64,000 nt of DNA from positions 62,001 to 126,000 of the forward strand of contig JAJNNX010000001.1 of assembly GCA_023159155.1 (NCBI GenBank). Reading direction: 5' to 3'. Numbering within the stretch: position 1 is the stretch's first letter; the number at the start of each line of letters is the position of its first letter. The position numbers were made by a program, and so were the translations under genes. This DNA is from Ustulina deusta (lineage: Eukaryota; Ascomycota; Sordariomycetes; Xylariales; Xylariaceae). Positions 22,681-33,628 of this stretch are shown one piece after another. The notes below the pieces were generated by a model, which worked only from the letters and a program-made list of their open reading frames with translations, ran no database searches and was not told the DNA's origin.

Positions 22681-23753
22681 CCAGGTGTACCTCTTTTATC
22701 CCTCGGGATGACCTGACAGTTGGGGGCCCTCTGCCAAGAAGTGAGAGGGACGTCCAAAGTGGAGGGTTACATGTCGGCTTTGCCGTCTCAGCCGTCCGGC
22801 TCATACCTCATACTTACCTCCTACACACATTTGCTTCTGGAAGACTTCCAATACTGGGTCCTGGCACATCGGGTCTTTGATAGTCGGCAGGGAAGATTTG
22901 AGATTACCTACCTACACTACTTATTGTGGTTTAGCAGGCTAGCTGCCTCGGCAAGACCTTACGGGCTTCCTCTTCTTTCTTACCTTCAATGTTCTTATTG
23001 CACTATTTAGGTATGTTTAGTGTAGCTGGGAACCAGTGCGAAACATGGAAGTGCATGCAGCCTCAGAACTGTCCATCCTGATTGGCGACCGCTACTGCAT
23101 CCGGGCAACGTATGCCGCCCGACCTGGACAACAATCACACCTTGTAGTAATTAACACAAACAACTATTTACAACACGATCTGCAGCACATGCGCGTGCAT
23201 CGACAAGGTCGTCAGCTTCGGGACCATTGACGTTAGAGATGCCTCTTCGCCCTTACGTCTAGCGTCAATAGATGAAGAGTATTGAAGGCTTTGCGCCGGG
23301 GGGGATGGCGAGCTGAGCCTTTTCGGCGGCGTGCAAGCTGAGCTAGATGGGATGCCTCAGTCCCAAACCTGGACTTCACACCACTCGGCTTCAATCAATC
23401 AAGTCAGATTTGCACGGGGACCGTGTGCTGGATGGATACACTACGTACAGATATAACTACAAAGTGTACAGTACGTAATACCAAATAGATCGCTGTTGCT
23501 TATGGTAGACACACTATACGGAGAACAGGTCATCGGGAACGATTGTTAGTGTACCAGCACCAGCCTGTACTAGGTACGTCCGACGAGATCGAGTATGTAT
23601 AGCTATTCCTAAAAGAGGAAAATGTTTGTTTGGGAGTGGCACTGCCCTACCTGACCTGCTTATCTCGATAATATTATGACTTGTCACCATGGGCCAGAAT
23701 GACGGTACCTACAGAAGTGAGCATCTGTTGTATAGGTATAGTATACATATGCA

Positions 23754-23792
23754 TACACACACACACACATACATATACGCACACGCTAACTA
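23754..23792. repeat. CA/CATA microsatellite
   Basis: A run of ACAC units followed by ATACATATACGCACAC. Non-coding. Confidence 0.75.
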
Positions 23793-25619
23793 TTCGCGGT
23801 TAATGAACGAGCGAAGTTCTGCGAGCCAGGGAAGAGGGGTGGTTTGCTTTTCAGCCAACTTGATACCGAACGACCGATCCGCACAAGTATTTACCGTCGG
23901 GCCCGCACTGCTGTACAGCATCCGATGATAATATGACAATGGGCACGAAATCTTGTCTTGGAAAGATCCCGGAATGCGAGCGAGCTTAGCCACTGCGCTT
24001 CCGGGCCATCGTTCTCGTAGGAAAGATGAGTTTGGTAGAAGAGGACAGGGGATCGATGATGTCTATGCGTACCCAGTTCTCGCACACAAGATCCCGTTCA
24101 TCTATACATTTTCTAACCTAGTATATAACGGGATGTGGTCTTTCTTTGGTGAGCCCCCTATAATCCCCATAGCGTGCAGTAGGTGGGTAATCCCTGGGTG
24201 GCATCTGTTCGGTTGGCAATTGTGCCCGAGGGAACTACACTACCTGGGTTACTCTGCTCGGCAGGATTCATCCGATAGCTATACCACTGCAAGCTTCGAA
24301 CGGGTGCGGGTTACAGTAACGAATTGCCGTGCCGCCTTGTGTACCTATTATACATACTGTTACTTGGGGAGAATACAATGGAGCAGGATGGGTAGGTAAG
24401 CACTGGCACCGAGGAGACATGAACAGCCCGCTGGATGACGTTGGGGGCCGCACTAGCACGTAAGTACAGTCGGTAGTCTATAAAGGTACTTACTTATTCT
24501 ATGATGCTCTAAGCAGGACGATGGAGTGGGAGGTAAGCAGCATAAGCTGAAACCAGAATGCATTGTGGTGATGGAACCAATGTTTCCCATGGCTTCAAGC
24601 CAACATTCACCTCCATGCTAGCCTGGCCAGACTCCGTCCCGGATAAAAGAAGGTGAGCCTGATGGAGCAACAGTTCGCGGCAAAGCCTGAACAGCAAGCA
24701 CAGCACCCGTTACCTACCGCCAGCGGAGTGATTGGCGTCCGTGGCGGAGAGAAGCACCCAGCACTTGGCGACGCCCAAAGGTGTCGCCGTTGTGATCTGA
24801 GTTGAAGCAGCAACGAGGTTCCGGATAAATTGCACAGTTCTCGCCTCGTGCACCGGTGGCTATCGGCATGCGATATAGACCATATCCCGCAGGCGCCCCT
24901 TGCGAGGTGCTGTGGTAAGGCAGCGCCGTAGGCTTGCGCCTGCATGCACAGCCCCTGCTGCAAGAGAATTGCTCAAGTTACCTAGATTCCTGCCGGAATA
25001 CAGTTACAAATAAAGTACCGATGTAGACAGTCCACGTGTTTACAAGCAGCCCACCCTCCGCCTCATGACGGACGGCGTCATCGTGGCAGATGACCCTTGG
25101 TGCGAACAGCAGCCTCGTCATTATTCGCCTCGCCGGGATCGCTAAATCAAGGTGCGGCGTCTGTGGTCAGAGAACGTGTCGATAAACATGTATGGTGGCG
25201 AATGGTCAAAGCTTTCGCCCCTCCCTCTCTTCAAAGCATGTCACATTGAACCCTTCGGTCCAGTTCTCAAAGAACGAAAATAGCCTCCCCCGTTACATGA
25301 CCCTCGACCATTGTCACACACGGCGGCCAACAGGGCTTTATTTGTGTATGATGCACCTCTTGTTAGCTCTCCCATTCTGCGGAGTCATACCATAGCGACA
25401 TGGCCCCTAGCCTAGATATTGCAGAGCAGCATGACGCCTATAAACAGCGTTGATGATTGTGACACACAACAAAACACGCCATGTGAATGTATTTCTATGC
25501 ACCTCTTCCTTCCACAAATATACAAGGCCTGTAGGCCATGGTTCCCTCTATCCTTTGCCCCAAATTTCAATAAGCAGTCTGTCATCGCACCATTCTCTGT
25601 CCGGATTCAGGCCTTGCAT

Positions 25620-26556
25620 TTAGTAGTACTGAGGCTTGACAAAGTCGGCAAAGGTCTTCGGCTCCTCATAACCATGGTGGTCGCCATGGTGACCATGACC
25701 ATCGTCTTGGGGTCCGACGTACTCCATTTTGTAAACGCTACCGCACTCGGGGCATCGCTCAATGGGTCGTTCACGGGACATCTTGAGGTGGGAGCACCGC
25801 GTTAGCCTATCTTGAAGGAGCCAGCAAGCATACAGCAGCTCTCTCATATCACCGCGCGGCCAGGCAAGCCAAGCTTGGGGGGGGAGGGCGGGGAGGAGGG
25901 AAAACGTACACCGAGCCAGGTGACAACGTGGGAGTCGGCGGGAGAGCCAGTGCAACCGGCATACTGCTCGTCGCCGAAAGACTTGACAAGGATGGGATTG
26001 TCGAGGGTTCCTAGCCAACTCGTGAGCTCCGGGGTTGTCATGATAGCGTAGGTGGGAAGGGTGTCGTACCCTTCCTCGAGGAGTCGAGGGGTCGCATGTC
26101 GAAGATGTCCACGCCCTGCATCTTTCCTAGGATTTCCAATCGCTCGAGACCCGTCGACTGGTCGAGATCGGTGGGGACGGTTCCGGGGGCGGCACCAAGG
26201 CCGAGGAGGTCGTCCTCGGTCCTGACCTCTGTTTTGGAGTCACATAGCGTCAACAGAAGCAGCCCAATTCACGGCGCGCGCTTGGGCTGAAACCTTGAGT
26301 TCTTTCACCGTACCTTCGAAAGTCTTCACTTTCTGGCTAACGCTGGAGTGGGGTGCGACCTTCTTCGCGTCGCCTGCGTCGATCCAAATCAGAGTCAGTT
26401 AGCCAATCAGTCCCTTCTTGGTCACGTCGTTTCGTCGGGTGTCAAGGAGTGAGGCGGGCTCTTACGTCGGAGGGCGGAGACGGCGAAGCTGCGACGGGTG
26501 ACGGGAGAGACGGCGGCTCGACGAGCAACGGCCGCGGCGGAGCGTTGGAGAAACAT
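25620..26556 (-). CDS. cox4: Cytochrome c oxidase subunit Cox4 (zinc-binding, human COX5B type)
   Basis: Minus-strand exons 26556-26466, 26373-26314, 26228-26070, 26010-25910 and 25781-25620 give 190 residues, all phases closing. The N-terminus (MFLQRSAAAVARRAAV) is a basic mitochondrial presequence. The mature part has TEVRTEDDLLGLG-like and GLERLEILGKMQG motifs. The conserved core is KSFGDEQYAGCTGSPADSH, then ERCPECGSVYKMEYVG, with the Cys/Cys-x2-Cys zinc site. The His-rich tail (HGHHGDHHGYEEP) is longer than in yeast Cox4 and may be taxon-specific. The protein is a nuclear-encoded structural subunit of complex IV on the matrix side. Confidence 0.94.
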
Positions 26557-27388
26557 GGCAATGTCAAGTGCTCTTGGCGACGATGTTTGGTGGACGTTGT
26601 GGTGTGGTGCGCTATGGTATGGTGAAGGGGGGTGAGGAGAGGCACCGATGTCGAAGGCCGGACGAATGAGCGAGGGATTTGCGGTGGTCTGATTTGACAA
26701 TGCGGTTCCGAGCTCGAACCGGCTGAAGGCAAAGGAAGGTTCTTTCCTAATTCGGATTTTAGCCGATATTTTCACGGGCTCTGACGATTACGTATCTATC
26801 TACATAGTGTACCCAATAGACTGGGCATGCGCCTCGGTCACGTGACTGGGCACAGCTGCTGTGCAGTACCGGTAGGTATCCGAGAAAGAGGAATTGATGC
26901 CAAAGTGATGGAGGATACATAGGTGGTGTAGTGTAGGCGCACCTATTAGGAATGGAGGCATCTGTATGGATCGGCCAAGTGGGAGAACCATATAGGTCCA
27001 CTCCAGCAACCAGTAATATTGCCAGTAATATTACCATGGCTATTACTTACCCCCTAATCAGGTTAGCTCCGCATTACATCATGTCATGGGTACATGTAAC
27101 AGACAAGACAATTCTTGAGGTTTTTCTTGTCTTGATACAAGGAGAAAAATAATAACAGCTTGTTGCCGAGATGCCTGACGCTTGTATGGATACGCTAAAT
27201 AACAAGTACCTATATGGTAATTCATAAGTTACACTATACACTCTCCCTATCACTGAGATCGACGCTGTATCAATCGAGATGATCTCGTCCAAGGCCGCGA
27301 GGAGCCTAGTCTAGCTGCTAGACAGGTTTCCCTTTTGGTCGTGGTTATCACATACATGTATATATATTCCATACTTTATATGCTGCTC
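26557..27388. other. Spacer between Cox4 and the Nudix gene
   Basis: No gene supported. Bases 26557-26700 hold the Cox4 promoter or leader. 27000-27060 has a short duplicated GCCAGTAATATT/ACCAGTAATATT word. Confidence 0.5.
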
Positions 27389-27982
27389 TCAAGCTTCGGG
27401 GTTTCCCCTCTTTATCTCAAAGGCCTCGAGAATGACATCCTCCTGGTGCTTTGTTGTATACACGATGTCCAAATCGCCACACTTCTTCGCCTTGGCGTCG
27501 TCTTCGGTAACCCACAGGAAGGCAGAATGCTCGTTGGGGTCAAGCTTCACATCGTAGGCCTCAACCTCGACGACAAAGGAGTACTTACAGACGCACGAGG
27601 GAAAGCGCGTTAGAAAGGTGTAGCCTTTCCCGACCAGCCCGCTTGTGCACTGCGCGCGTAGACCCGTCTCCTCCCACAACTCGCGCGCGAGGCCGTGCAG
27701 GAGTGTCTCATCCCCGGCATCGATGGAACCTCCCGGGACCTCCCAGCGCAGCGGATACGAGTCGTGCGGTGCACGTTGGACAAGCAGCAGTCTGCGCGTG
27801 TCGTCAAATACGAAGGCACCGACGCAGATACCGTGGAGTTCCGGAGACGTCTGTAGGTATGCATCCAGCGAGACGTTGAAGCTGGCGACGGATGGGTCGG
27901 AGCCGAAGAGCAGAGGCGATGCGTTTGTTGATGCTGATATTGATGTTGATGTTGTCAATGTTACCGGTGGTATGGATGCCAT
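27389..27982 (-). CDS. Nudix hydrolase
   Basis: A single-exon frame of 197 residues starts at the ATG at 27982. Residues about 50-185 form a Nudix fold. The strand ICVGAFVFDDTRRLLLVQR precedes the Nudix box at about residues 85-108 (GGSIDAGDET, then RELWEETGL). Relative to the textbook GX5EX7REUXEEXGU spacing there is one extra residue before the first conserved Glu, a variant I associate with fungal Nudix proteins. The catalytic REL.EE core is intact, so pyrophosphohydrolase activity on a nucleoside-diphosphate-linked substrate is expected; the substrate cannot be read from sequence. The first 40 residues are Ser/Thr-rich and probably disordered. Confidence 0.9.
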   Translation of the reverse strand: MASIPPVTLTTSTSISASTNASPLLFGSDPSVASFNVSLDAYLQTSPELHGICVGAFVFDDTRRLLLVQRAPHDSYPLRWEVPGGSIDAGDETLLHGLARELWEETGLRAQCTSGLVGKGYTFLTRFPSCVCKYSFVVEVEAYDVKLDPNEHSAFLWVTEDDAKAKKCGDLDIVYTTKHQEDVILEAFEIKRGNPEA

Positions 27983-29702
27983 GTTGACCCTGCTTCTGCG
28001 ACCCAACTCCGGGCCAACCAAACATGTGCGTGTAAGTGTGTGAGGGCGAAGTTTCCACGAGACGTTAGATATGCTGATAAGTTGTCGTTGTTTGTGGCGT
28101 TCCAGGTTCTTGTGGCGTTGTTTATTCGACGATTACCTTAGGTTTGGATGTGACGCGTATGGTGTACATATGCATCGCCTCCGCGTAGCCATATAGCCAG
28201 GCGGAAACCACTTGGTGGTTGAAGAGGTCGGTAGGCAGCTGTTCGGAACATTATCAATACGTAGTATGCTACCTACCTACTATCATCGACAATTGGTGTG
28301 CGCTCGAGTGGAGGTAACCTTGGGTAACCTAGTTCCAAGTTGTTAGACGAAAGTTGAGAGGGTCCCCGCAATTCAATGCACAGCCCCGGCTTTCGAATCA
28401 CAATCTTCCGAGTGCCTTGAATGCAGACTGCAACTATCAGGTAGCACCTACGTAAACCCATGAGAGCGCCATGTGCTACCGTCGTCCCATGCTAAGGAGG
28501 ATGGAGGTAGCATCTCGAGGTAGAGGCACAATGTGGAGAGACGCTAGATATATACCTAGATATATGAATGCGGTTTGGATACGGCTGAAAAGCGCACCCC
28601 CTGTACCAAGTGAAACAAGAGAGGGCTGATCCGATCCTGATGAAACAGATGCCTCACACTTATACTCGGTAGGTAGTGTACCGTGGTGTCGCAGCCCGCG
28701 ACTTGCATCTACATATAGTGGGTATACTGTACCTACATCGCACCGCTGGTCCGGTCGAGGTATGTTACAGGTACCTCGGGGAAGGAATAATAAGCTAGGT
28801 AACAGTCTATACCATACCATGCACAGTGCCCGAGTTCCCACCGTGCAGATTACCTCTGGACTCCATATTCTCTCTACATACTCTATCTACTATGTAGATG
28901 CCCAGGCTAACCAAGACTCCTTAGACTAAGTCATTACTAACTTTTGCTCAGTTGTACACATCAATTGGCCACATGACGCCGTGAGTGAAGACTGCCCTTT
29001 CCCGCCCAAGAACTTGGCATTTCTCTAGTTGTCTGGGCAGCTGGACCGAAAATGCAGTCCCGCGCCAAAACCACATATAATAATACATTGCCCAGGGGGT
29101 GACGGTGAGCTGTGTTTCGAGGGGGTCCCAACAGCATGGCAGTTCTGCACGAGGATAGTTACCAGCCCTGTTTCATCTTCCATCCACCAGCCTGCCCAGC
29201 TCAACATGTGTTGTGACATCGTATTGCCCTCTGTTTGTGGTTCGTTTTCTTGTCCAAGCGTCTCTGCCGCGCTCGCCGCACTCGTTTCTCCCTATCAAGT
29301 CTAGAGCTGCCCAGACTAAAGTAACATCATCTGTTTTGAGTCTTGGTATTTTCTTGGAGAGTCGAGTGCTAGATCGCTCGTTTCTCAGATTCTTTCCTCG
29401 TTGTTTCCGTCCATTTTGTCGTCTTAGGTAGCTTAGCGAGTTATCAATCGTACCATTTTCTACTCTTTCCTCTACTTCCTCTCTCTGTCTCCTCCCTCCT
29501 GTCTCTTTTTTTTTTTTTTTTGGTTTTTTCTTTCTTGCCTGGTGTTGTATATGGTATGCCCTGGTGTAGTACGTAGATTCAAAGGAAGTCCTTCCATATT
29601 CATTTATCTTTCACCTATTTTTATTCCTATGCGCCAGCCTCACGAATCCCCGAAGGCTCTCGTATCCATGAAGGCTGAATCGCAGCTGGCATCGTTTCAG
29701 GC
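27983..29702. other. Spacer with long poly-T and CT tract before the protease gene
   Basis: No gene supported. 29450-29525 is a CT-rich tract ending in about 20 consecutive T. Together with the following 180 bases it probably belongs to the promoter or leader of the protease gene. Confidence 0.5.
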
Positions 29703-31446
29703 ATGTCATTCCGATTCATTTCCTTCGTCTGCCTCGTCATAGCAGCCCTATATGGCGACGCCTCGTCTATCGGGCGCCGCAGCGATCGCTACGTGAAGCT
29801 ACCGGTTGTCCATTCGACCAATCGACAAGTATTTGCCAAAGTTTACGAGGATAAGCGGGCTCTCGCTACCGTACCCCTAGCAAAAAGAGCCGATGTGGCC
29901 TATTATGCCAAATGTTTGTTTTTCGTTCAAGTCAATTCCAGGGTCGGACTACCGCTAACTCACGCAAAGTAAATATCGGTGCGCCACCCCAGCCAGTATT
30001 TGTTCAGTTAGATACGGGTTCGTTTGAACTCTGGGTAAACCCGAACTGCACAAGCCTGCAGGGGACGTCGGACGTGAGGTTTTGCAGAGCAATCGGTCAT
30101 TATGACCCGTCCTCGTCGTCAAGTGCCGTCGAGTTGTCAACGACAAAAACTCTAAGGTATGGGATTGGGGAGGCCAACATTCAGTATGTGATAGATACTG
30201 TTGGCCTCGCAGGCACAGGTACGAATCCAGAGCAAGCTTTCGCGCCAAGACCACCACTCTGACCATTTCCATCAGATGCCCTCTTACAAGATGTTCAATT
30301 CGGAGTCGCCCTCGACACCGTGGACGAATTTTCTGGCATCTTAGGTATTGGTCATGGGGCAAATGTGACCATACCCTATAAAAACATGATTGATCAGCTG
30401 GCAGACCAAGGAGCGACAAATACGAAAGCGTTCAGTCTTGCTCTGGGCAGTAAGAGTGAGCAGGAAGGCGTCATAATATTTGGCGGCCTAGACACATCTA
30501 AATTTTCCGGCACCCTTCAGACACAACCTATAATATCAGGGCCCGATGGCGTTCCGCGATAGTAAGTGCTGTTTTTGCTGTGTCGCCTACTATTCATTAC
30601 ACTTTCAGCAATTACGAGTTACCGTCGAAAACTGCCACGAACCTCATCACGCTTCGAAGCAAGGTTGGAGCTGACTGCCGTATGTCCATAGTTGGATTAG
30701 CATGCAGTCTTTGAGTATCACCCCACCGAGTGGGAAAACAAAGCAATACTCTAATACATCTATCGCCGTCTTTCTTGACAGCGGCGCTACCTTGACTCTT
30801 CTTCCCACGAGGCTAGCCAACGCCATTGCAGCCGATTTCGGTGCCGACGCGACAGATGCTAACGGCTTCTACCCTGTTGACTGTAAGTTCAACAACCAAT
30901 CGGGAACGCTCGGTTTCGCCTTCAGTGGCGTTACTATCCGCGTACCCTATCGGGAGATCGTTCGGGAGATCCAAACTGCCTTCGGCACGCAATGTTATCT
31001 AGGCATCAGTCCTAGCGAAGACTTTGCACTCCTAGGTGACACGATGTTGCGGTCTGCTTATGGTTAGTCATTCTTCATTGCTCACGAGTCTCCTTCCCAC
31101 TCTGAATCTCCTGCCGGAAGTCTTATATTCTCTCACAGCCGTCTTTGACCAAACCAACAACGCTATTCATATCGCCCAGTACTCCAACTGCGGATCGAAT
31201 GAGAAGGAGATCACCGCCGAGATGAATTTGGGCAATGTGACGGGTGACTGCGAAGCCCCTGATTTGCAGGCCGCCGACGCAAACTCGAATCCGTTGTCGC
31301 CGAGTAACGGTACAGGAACGGGATCGAACGAATCCTCAGATTTGAATTCTGGCGCACCGGGGTGGGGAATTCCGGGCCTTGATCAGTGGTTCACGATCTG
31401 GGCGGTGATTTACATTTTAAAGTTTGGAGTTGGCTTTCTTTTATAG
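29703..31446 (+). CDS. Yapsin-like GPI-anchored aspartic protease, five exons
   Basis: Exons 29703-29913, 29970-30218, 30276-30561, 30692-31062 and 31139-31446 give 474 residues. A signal peptide covers about residues 1-21. A propeptide ends at a Lys-Arg kexin-type site (61-62), and the mature start YYAKLNIGAPPQPVFVQLDT is typical. The two catalytic motifs are intact: DTGS (Asp85) and DSGA (Asp278). A Cys-rich loop (NPNCTS...RFC) follows the first, as in yapsins. The C-terminus is Ser/Asn/Gly-rich and ends in a hydrophobic tail after SGAPG, consistent with a GPI-attachment signal and a plasma-membrane or wall location. The first intron has a weak donor (GTTTGT), but only this junction yields the family sequence. 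The protein would depend on the GPI pathway that includes Gpi12 at 52653. Confidence 0.92.
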
Positions 31447-33628
31447 GATTACGTACTATTGGCGAAGGGGGCAGGTTGCATACCGATCATTACATGAATC
31501 GTGGCGTTCGGGGACACCACTTTTAGACCTCCGTACCATAATCAGATTATCGATTTTGATTCTGATTCCTGTTTTACCTACGAACCCGGTGAAGATTTTT
31601 GTTAACGTTCTACTCGGTATTTGTATGAAACCCTTCGAGGACCTTATACATTGAATACCGTCGCTCTTCTTCCATGTTCATCTATAACATATTCTCCGTT
31701 ACACGGTGCGGATTAGTAGCCGGTTTCATCATCTACACCACTCTCTAATGTAGAGCGAATGCCAAACCACGCGTCAATGGAAGACGGTACTGTGAATACC
31801 CCCCCCCCCCCCAGTCAGCTCTGCTATGCGAGCCCAGGCCTATCCAGACCCCATCTACAACGCTCTTAACCACTTCATCCAGGTTCCCGTTCCGGAATCC
31901 CAGGAGATCCATCGCGAAGCCTTCACGGCATTCCCAATTCCCCTGGAGCGCGCCAAGCGCAAAACCCAGGTCCTCCAAGGCTTCTCTATCACCCTGCCCT
32001 TGCGGCCCTCAAAACCCCTCTCCAAATCCAGGGCCCTAACCTCCTGCTCAGCAGCCATATGCAGCGCACCAAGAGCATCACGCTGCTACCGCCGAGGTGG
32101 CCTGATGATCCTAGGGCTTAGGGGATCGCTATGTATAGATTGCCGTTGGCGCCCATGAGAGCAACGGGTTTTTTTTTTTTTTTTGGTAGCCATGGTGTAG
32201 AGCCCTGAGGTGTCTGTCCGAAAAGGGTGCGTATTACCGAAGTAACATTGTTTGCTGGCGGCTCCGTGAAGAGCCGGCCTACAGTTTTTTTGCGACACAT
32301 GAGCACTTGGGCAGTGCTCGTAGCTAAAATTATTTTGGTGAATCGACATAGTGTATGTCAGGGCGTTCGCATATAGACGGGAAGAGTACCGGTATATGGA
32401 TGAGGAAATTGTCGAACCACCTAGGTGCTGGAGTGCTTGAGTCTAATGTTTATGTATATGTGTAAGCCGGCTTCCCGCTCCTGTTATCTCATAACCAGAA
32501 AGCCTCCGGCCACACTGAAAGTGAGGGTTTTCTGTTCTCATGACTTTGTAGTGCAGAAAATCTCTGCCCATAAACGGGATCTATCCACAGTTAGATAATT
32601 GCCTCCGACTGAGACGATAGGGCTCAACTAGTCTGAACTCCTGCACCACGATATTAAGTGCATGGCGTCGACAGACTGATTGAACACTACAGACGTCACT
32701 GAAGATGGGTTAATGTAGATTTTGTGGGTATTCCTTGTTCGTTATGTAAGTTTTTGGTCTCAAATTAGATGGTTGACCGGAATTTTCTTCAATGGTCGTT
32801 GGAATCATGACAATTGGGACCCAAACCAAAACGGGCGGTAGAGCACCTTAACTTACCTGGCTTAGTCAAATATATAACCAATCTACCTCTTTTTTTCAGC
32901 AGCCGTCGTGTCATGCTGTACATACCATCTTGATGCAACGATTTGAATACAGCTATCGCTTAACTGTTACAGAATCCGAATAATAGCTCGGATTATCTTC
33001 TGAAGTAGTTCCATGTGGAAGTTGACGAAGTGACACTATTCTTTTCCCGAGGCCGCCGTGTGATAGGCCTAACCGATACCTAGGTAGTTTACAAGCTTTT
33101 GGTTCAAGCCTACCTAACGAGCTTTGTAGTAGACTCGGGACAATGCACACACCAGCTATCATGGAACCTGGTCCATAACGGCCGCTTGCCTCCCGCCTGC
33201 CTCAAGGGCTAAGATCAATCTATATGGGTATATCATGAAGATTAAAGGCACTTACTTCTCATGAACTACTTCTTTGCCATGTGTTTCGTCGTATTCGGAT
33301 GAATCCTTCGGCCTTCGCACAATGATTCCCTTCCTCAAAACACAAGCTGTGCTGGGAATCGCTACCAGCGTCGATGGCTACATAGACCTGGCGAGGATAA
33401 ATATAAAGAAGATGCGATGATGCGAGGCCAGATGTTAGAAGGGCGCCTAAACTGGCTAAAAAACCGGTATCGTGAAACCCCGTAGTGTTATCCCAACGGA
33501 TACGCCCCTCCTTAACCCCCTTTAGACTACCTGACTGACATCTCCATACTTTTTTACTGTTATAGGTGAGAAGAGCCGCAGGAGCTAGCCCCCATACTTA
33601 GACATGGAAATGCAATCATGACTCAGAC
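31447..33628. other. Gene-free spacer with homopolymer runs and one repeat copy
   Basis: No gene supported. 31801-31812 is a poly-C run and 32168-32184 a poly-T run. 32495-32575 holds a diverged copy of the interspersed repeat described separately. Open frames at 31745-32160 exist on both strands but show no known motif. Confidence 0.5.
32495..32575. repeat. Diverged copy of the AGGTTTTCTG/CAGAAAACCT repeat family
   Basis: Contains CCAGAAAGCCTCCGGCCA at 32495-32512, then a hairpin-like unit GGTTTTCTGTT...GTGCAGAAAATCTCTGCCCAT at about 32525-32572. The other members are at 39073-39118 and 47606-47729. Confidence 0.6.

Larger units (their letters stand above)
18063..25619. other. 7.5 kb gene-poor region
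   Basis: No convincing gene is visible on either strand. Open frames up to 148 codons (23953-24399) lack splice signals, codon regularity and any known motif. 18063-20900 is rich in GA/CT tracts (e.g. 18750-18775, a GGTCA run), as expected of a long leader or promoter of the minus-strand gene before it. 21380-22680 is AT-rich and crowded with AGGTAGGT/ACCTACCTA motifs. 23756-23795 has CA/CATA dinucleotide tracts. Unannotated non-coding RNA or decayed elements are possible but not shown. Confidence 0.5.

Noticed and set aside
23953..24399. 148-codon frame in the gene-poor region
   Set aside because: No motif, no hydrophobic or helical pattern of a fold, poor codon regularity and no splice partners.
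31745..32158. Open frames on both strands after the protease gene
   Set aside because: Both strands are open over the same bases without motifs, and a poly-C run lies inside; evidence is insufficient for either strand.
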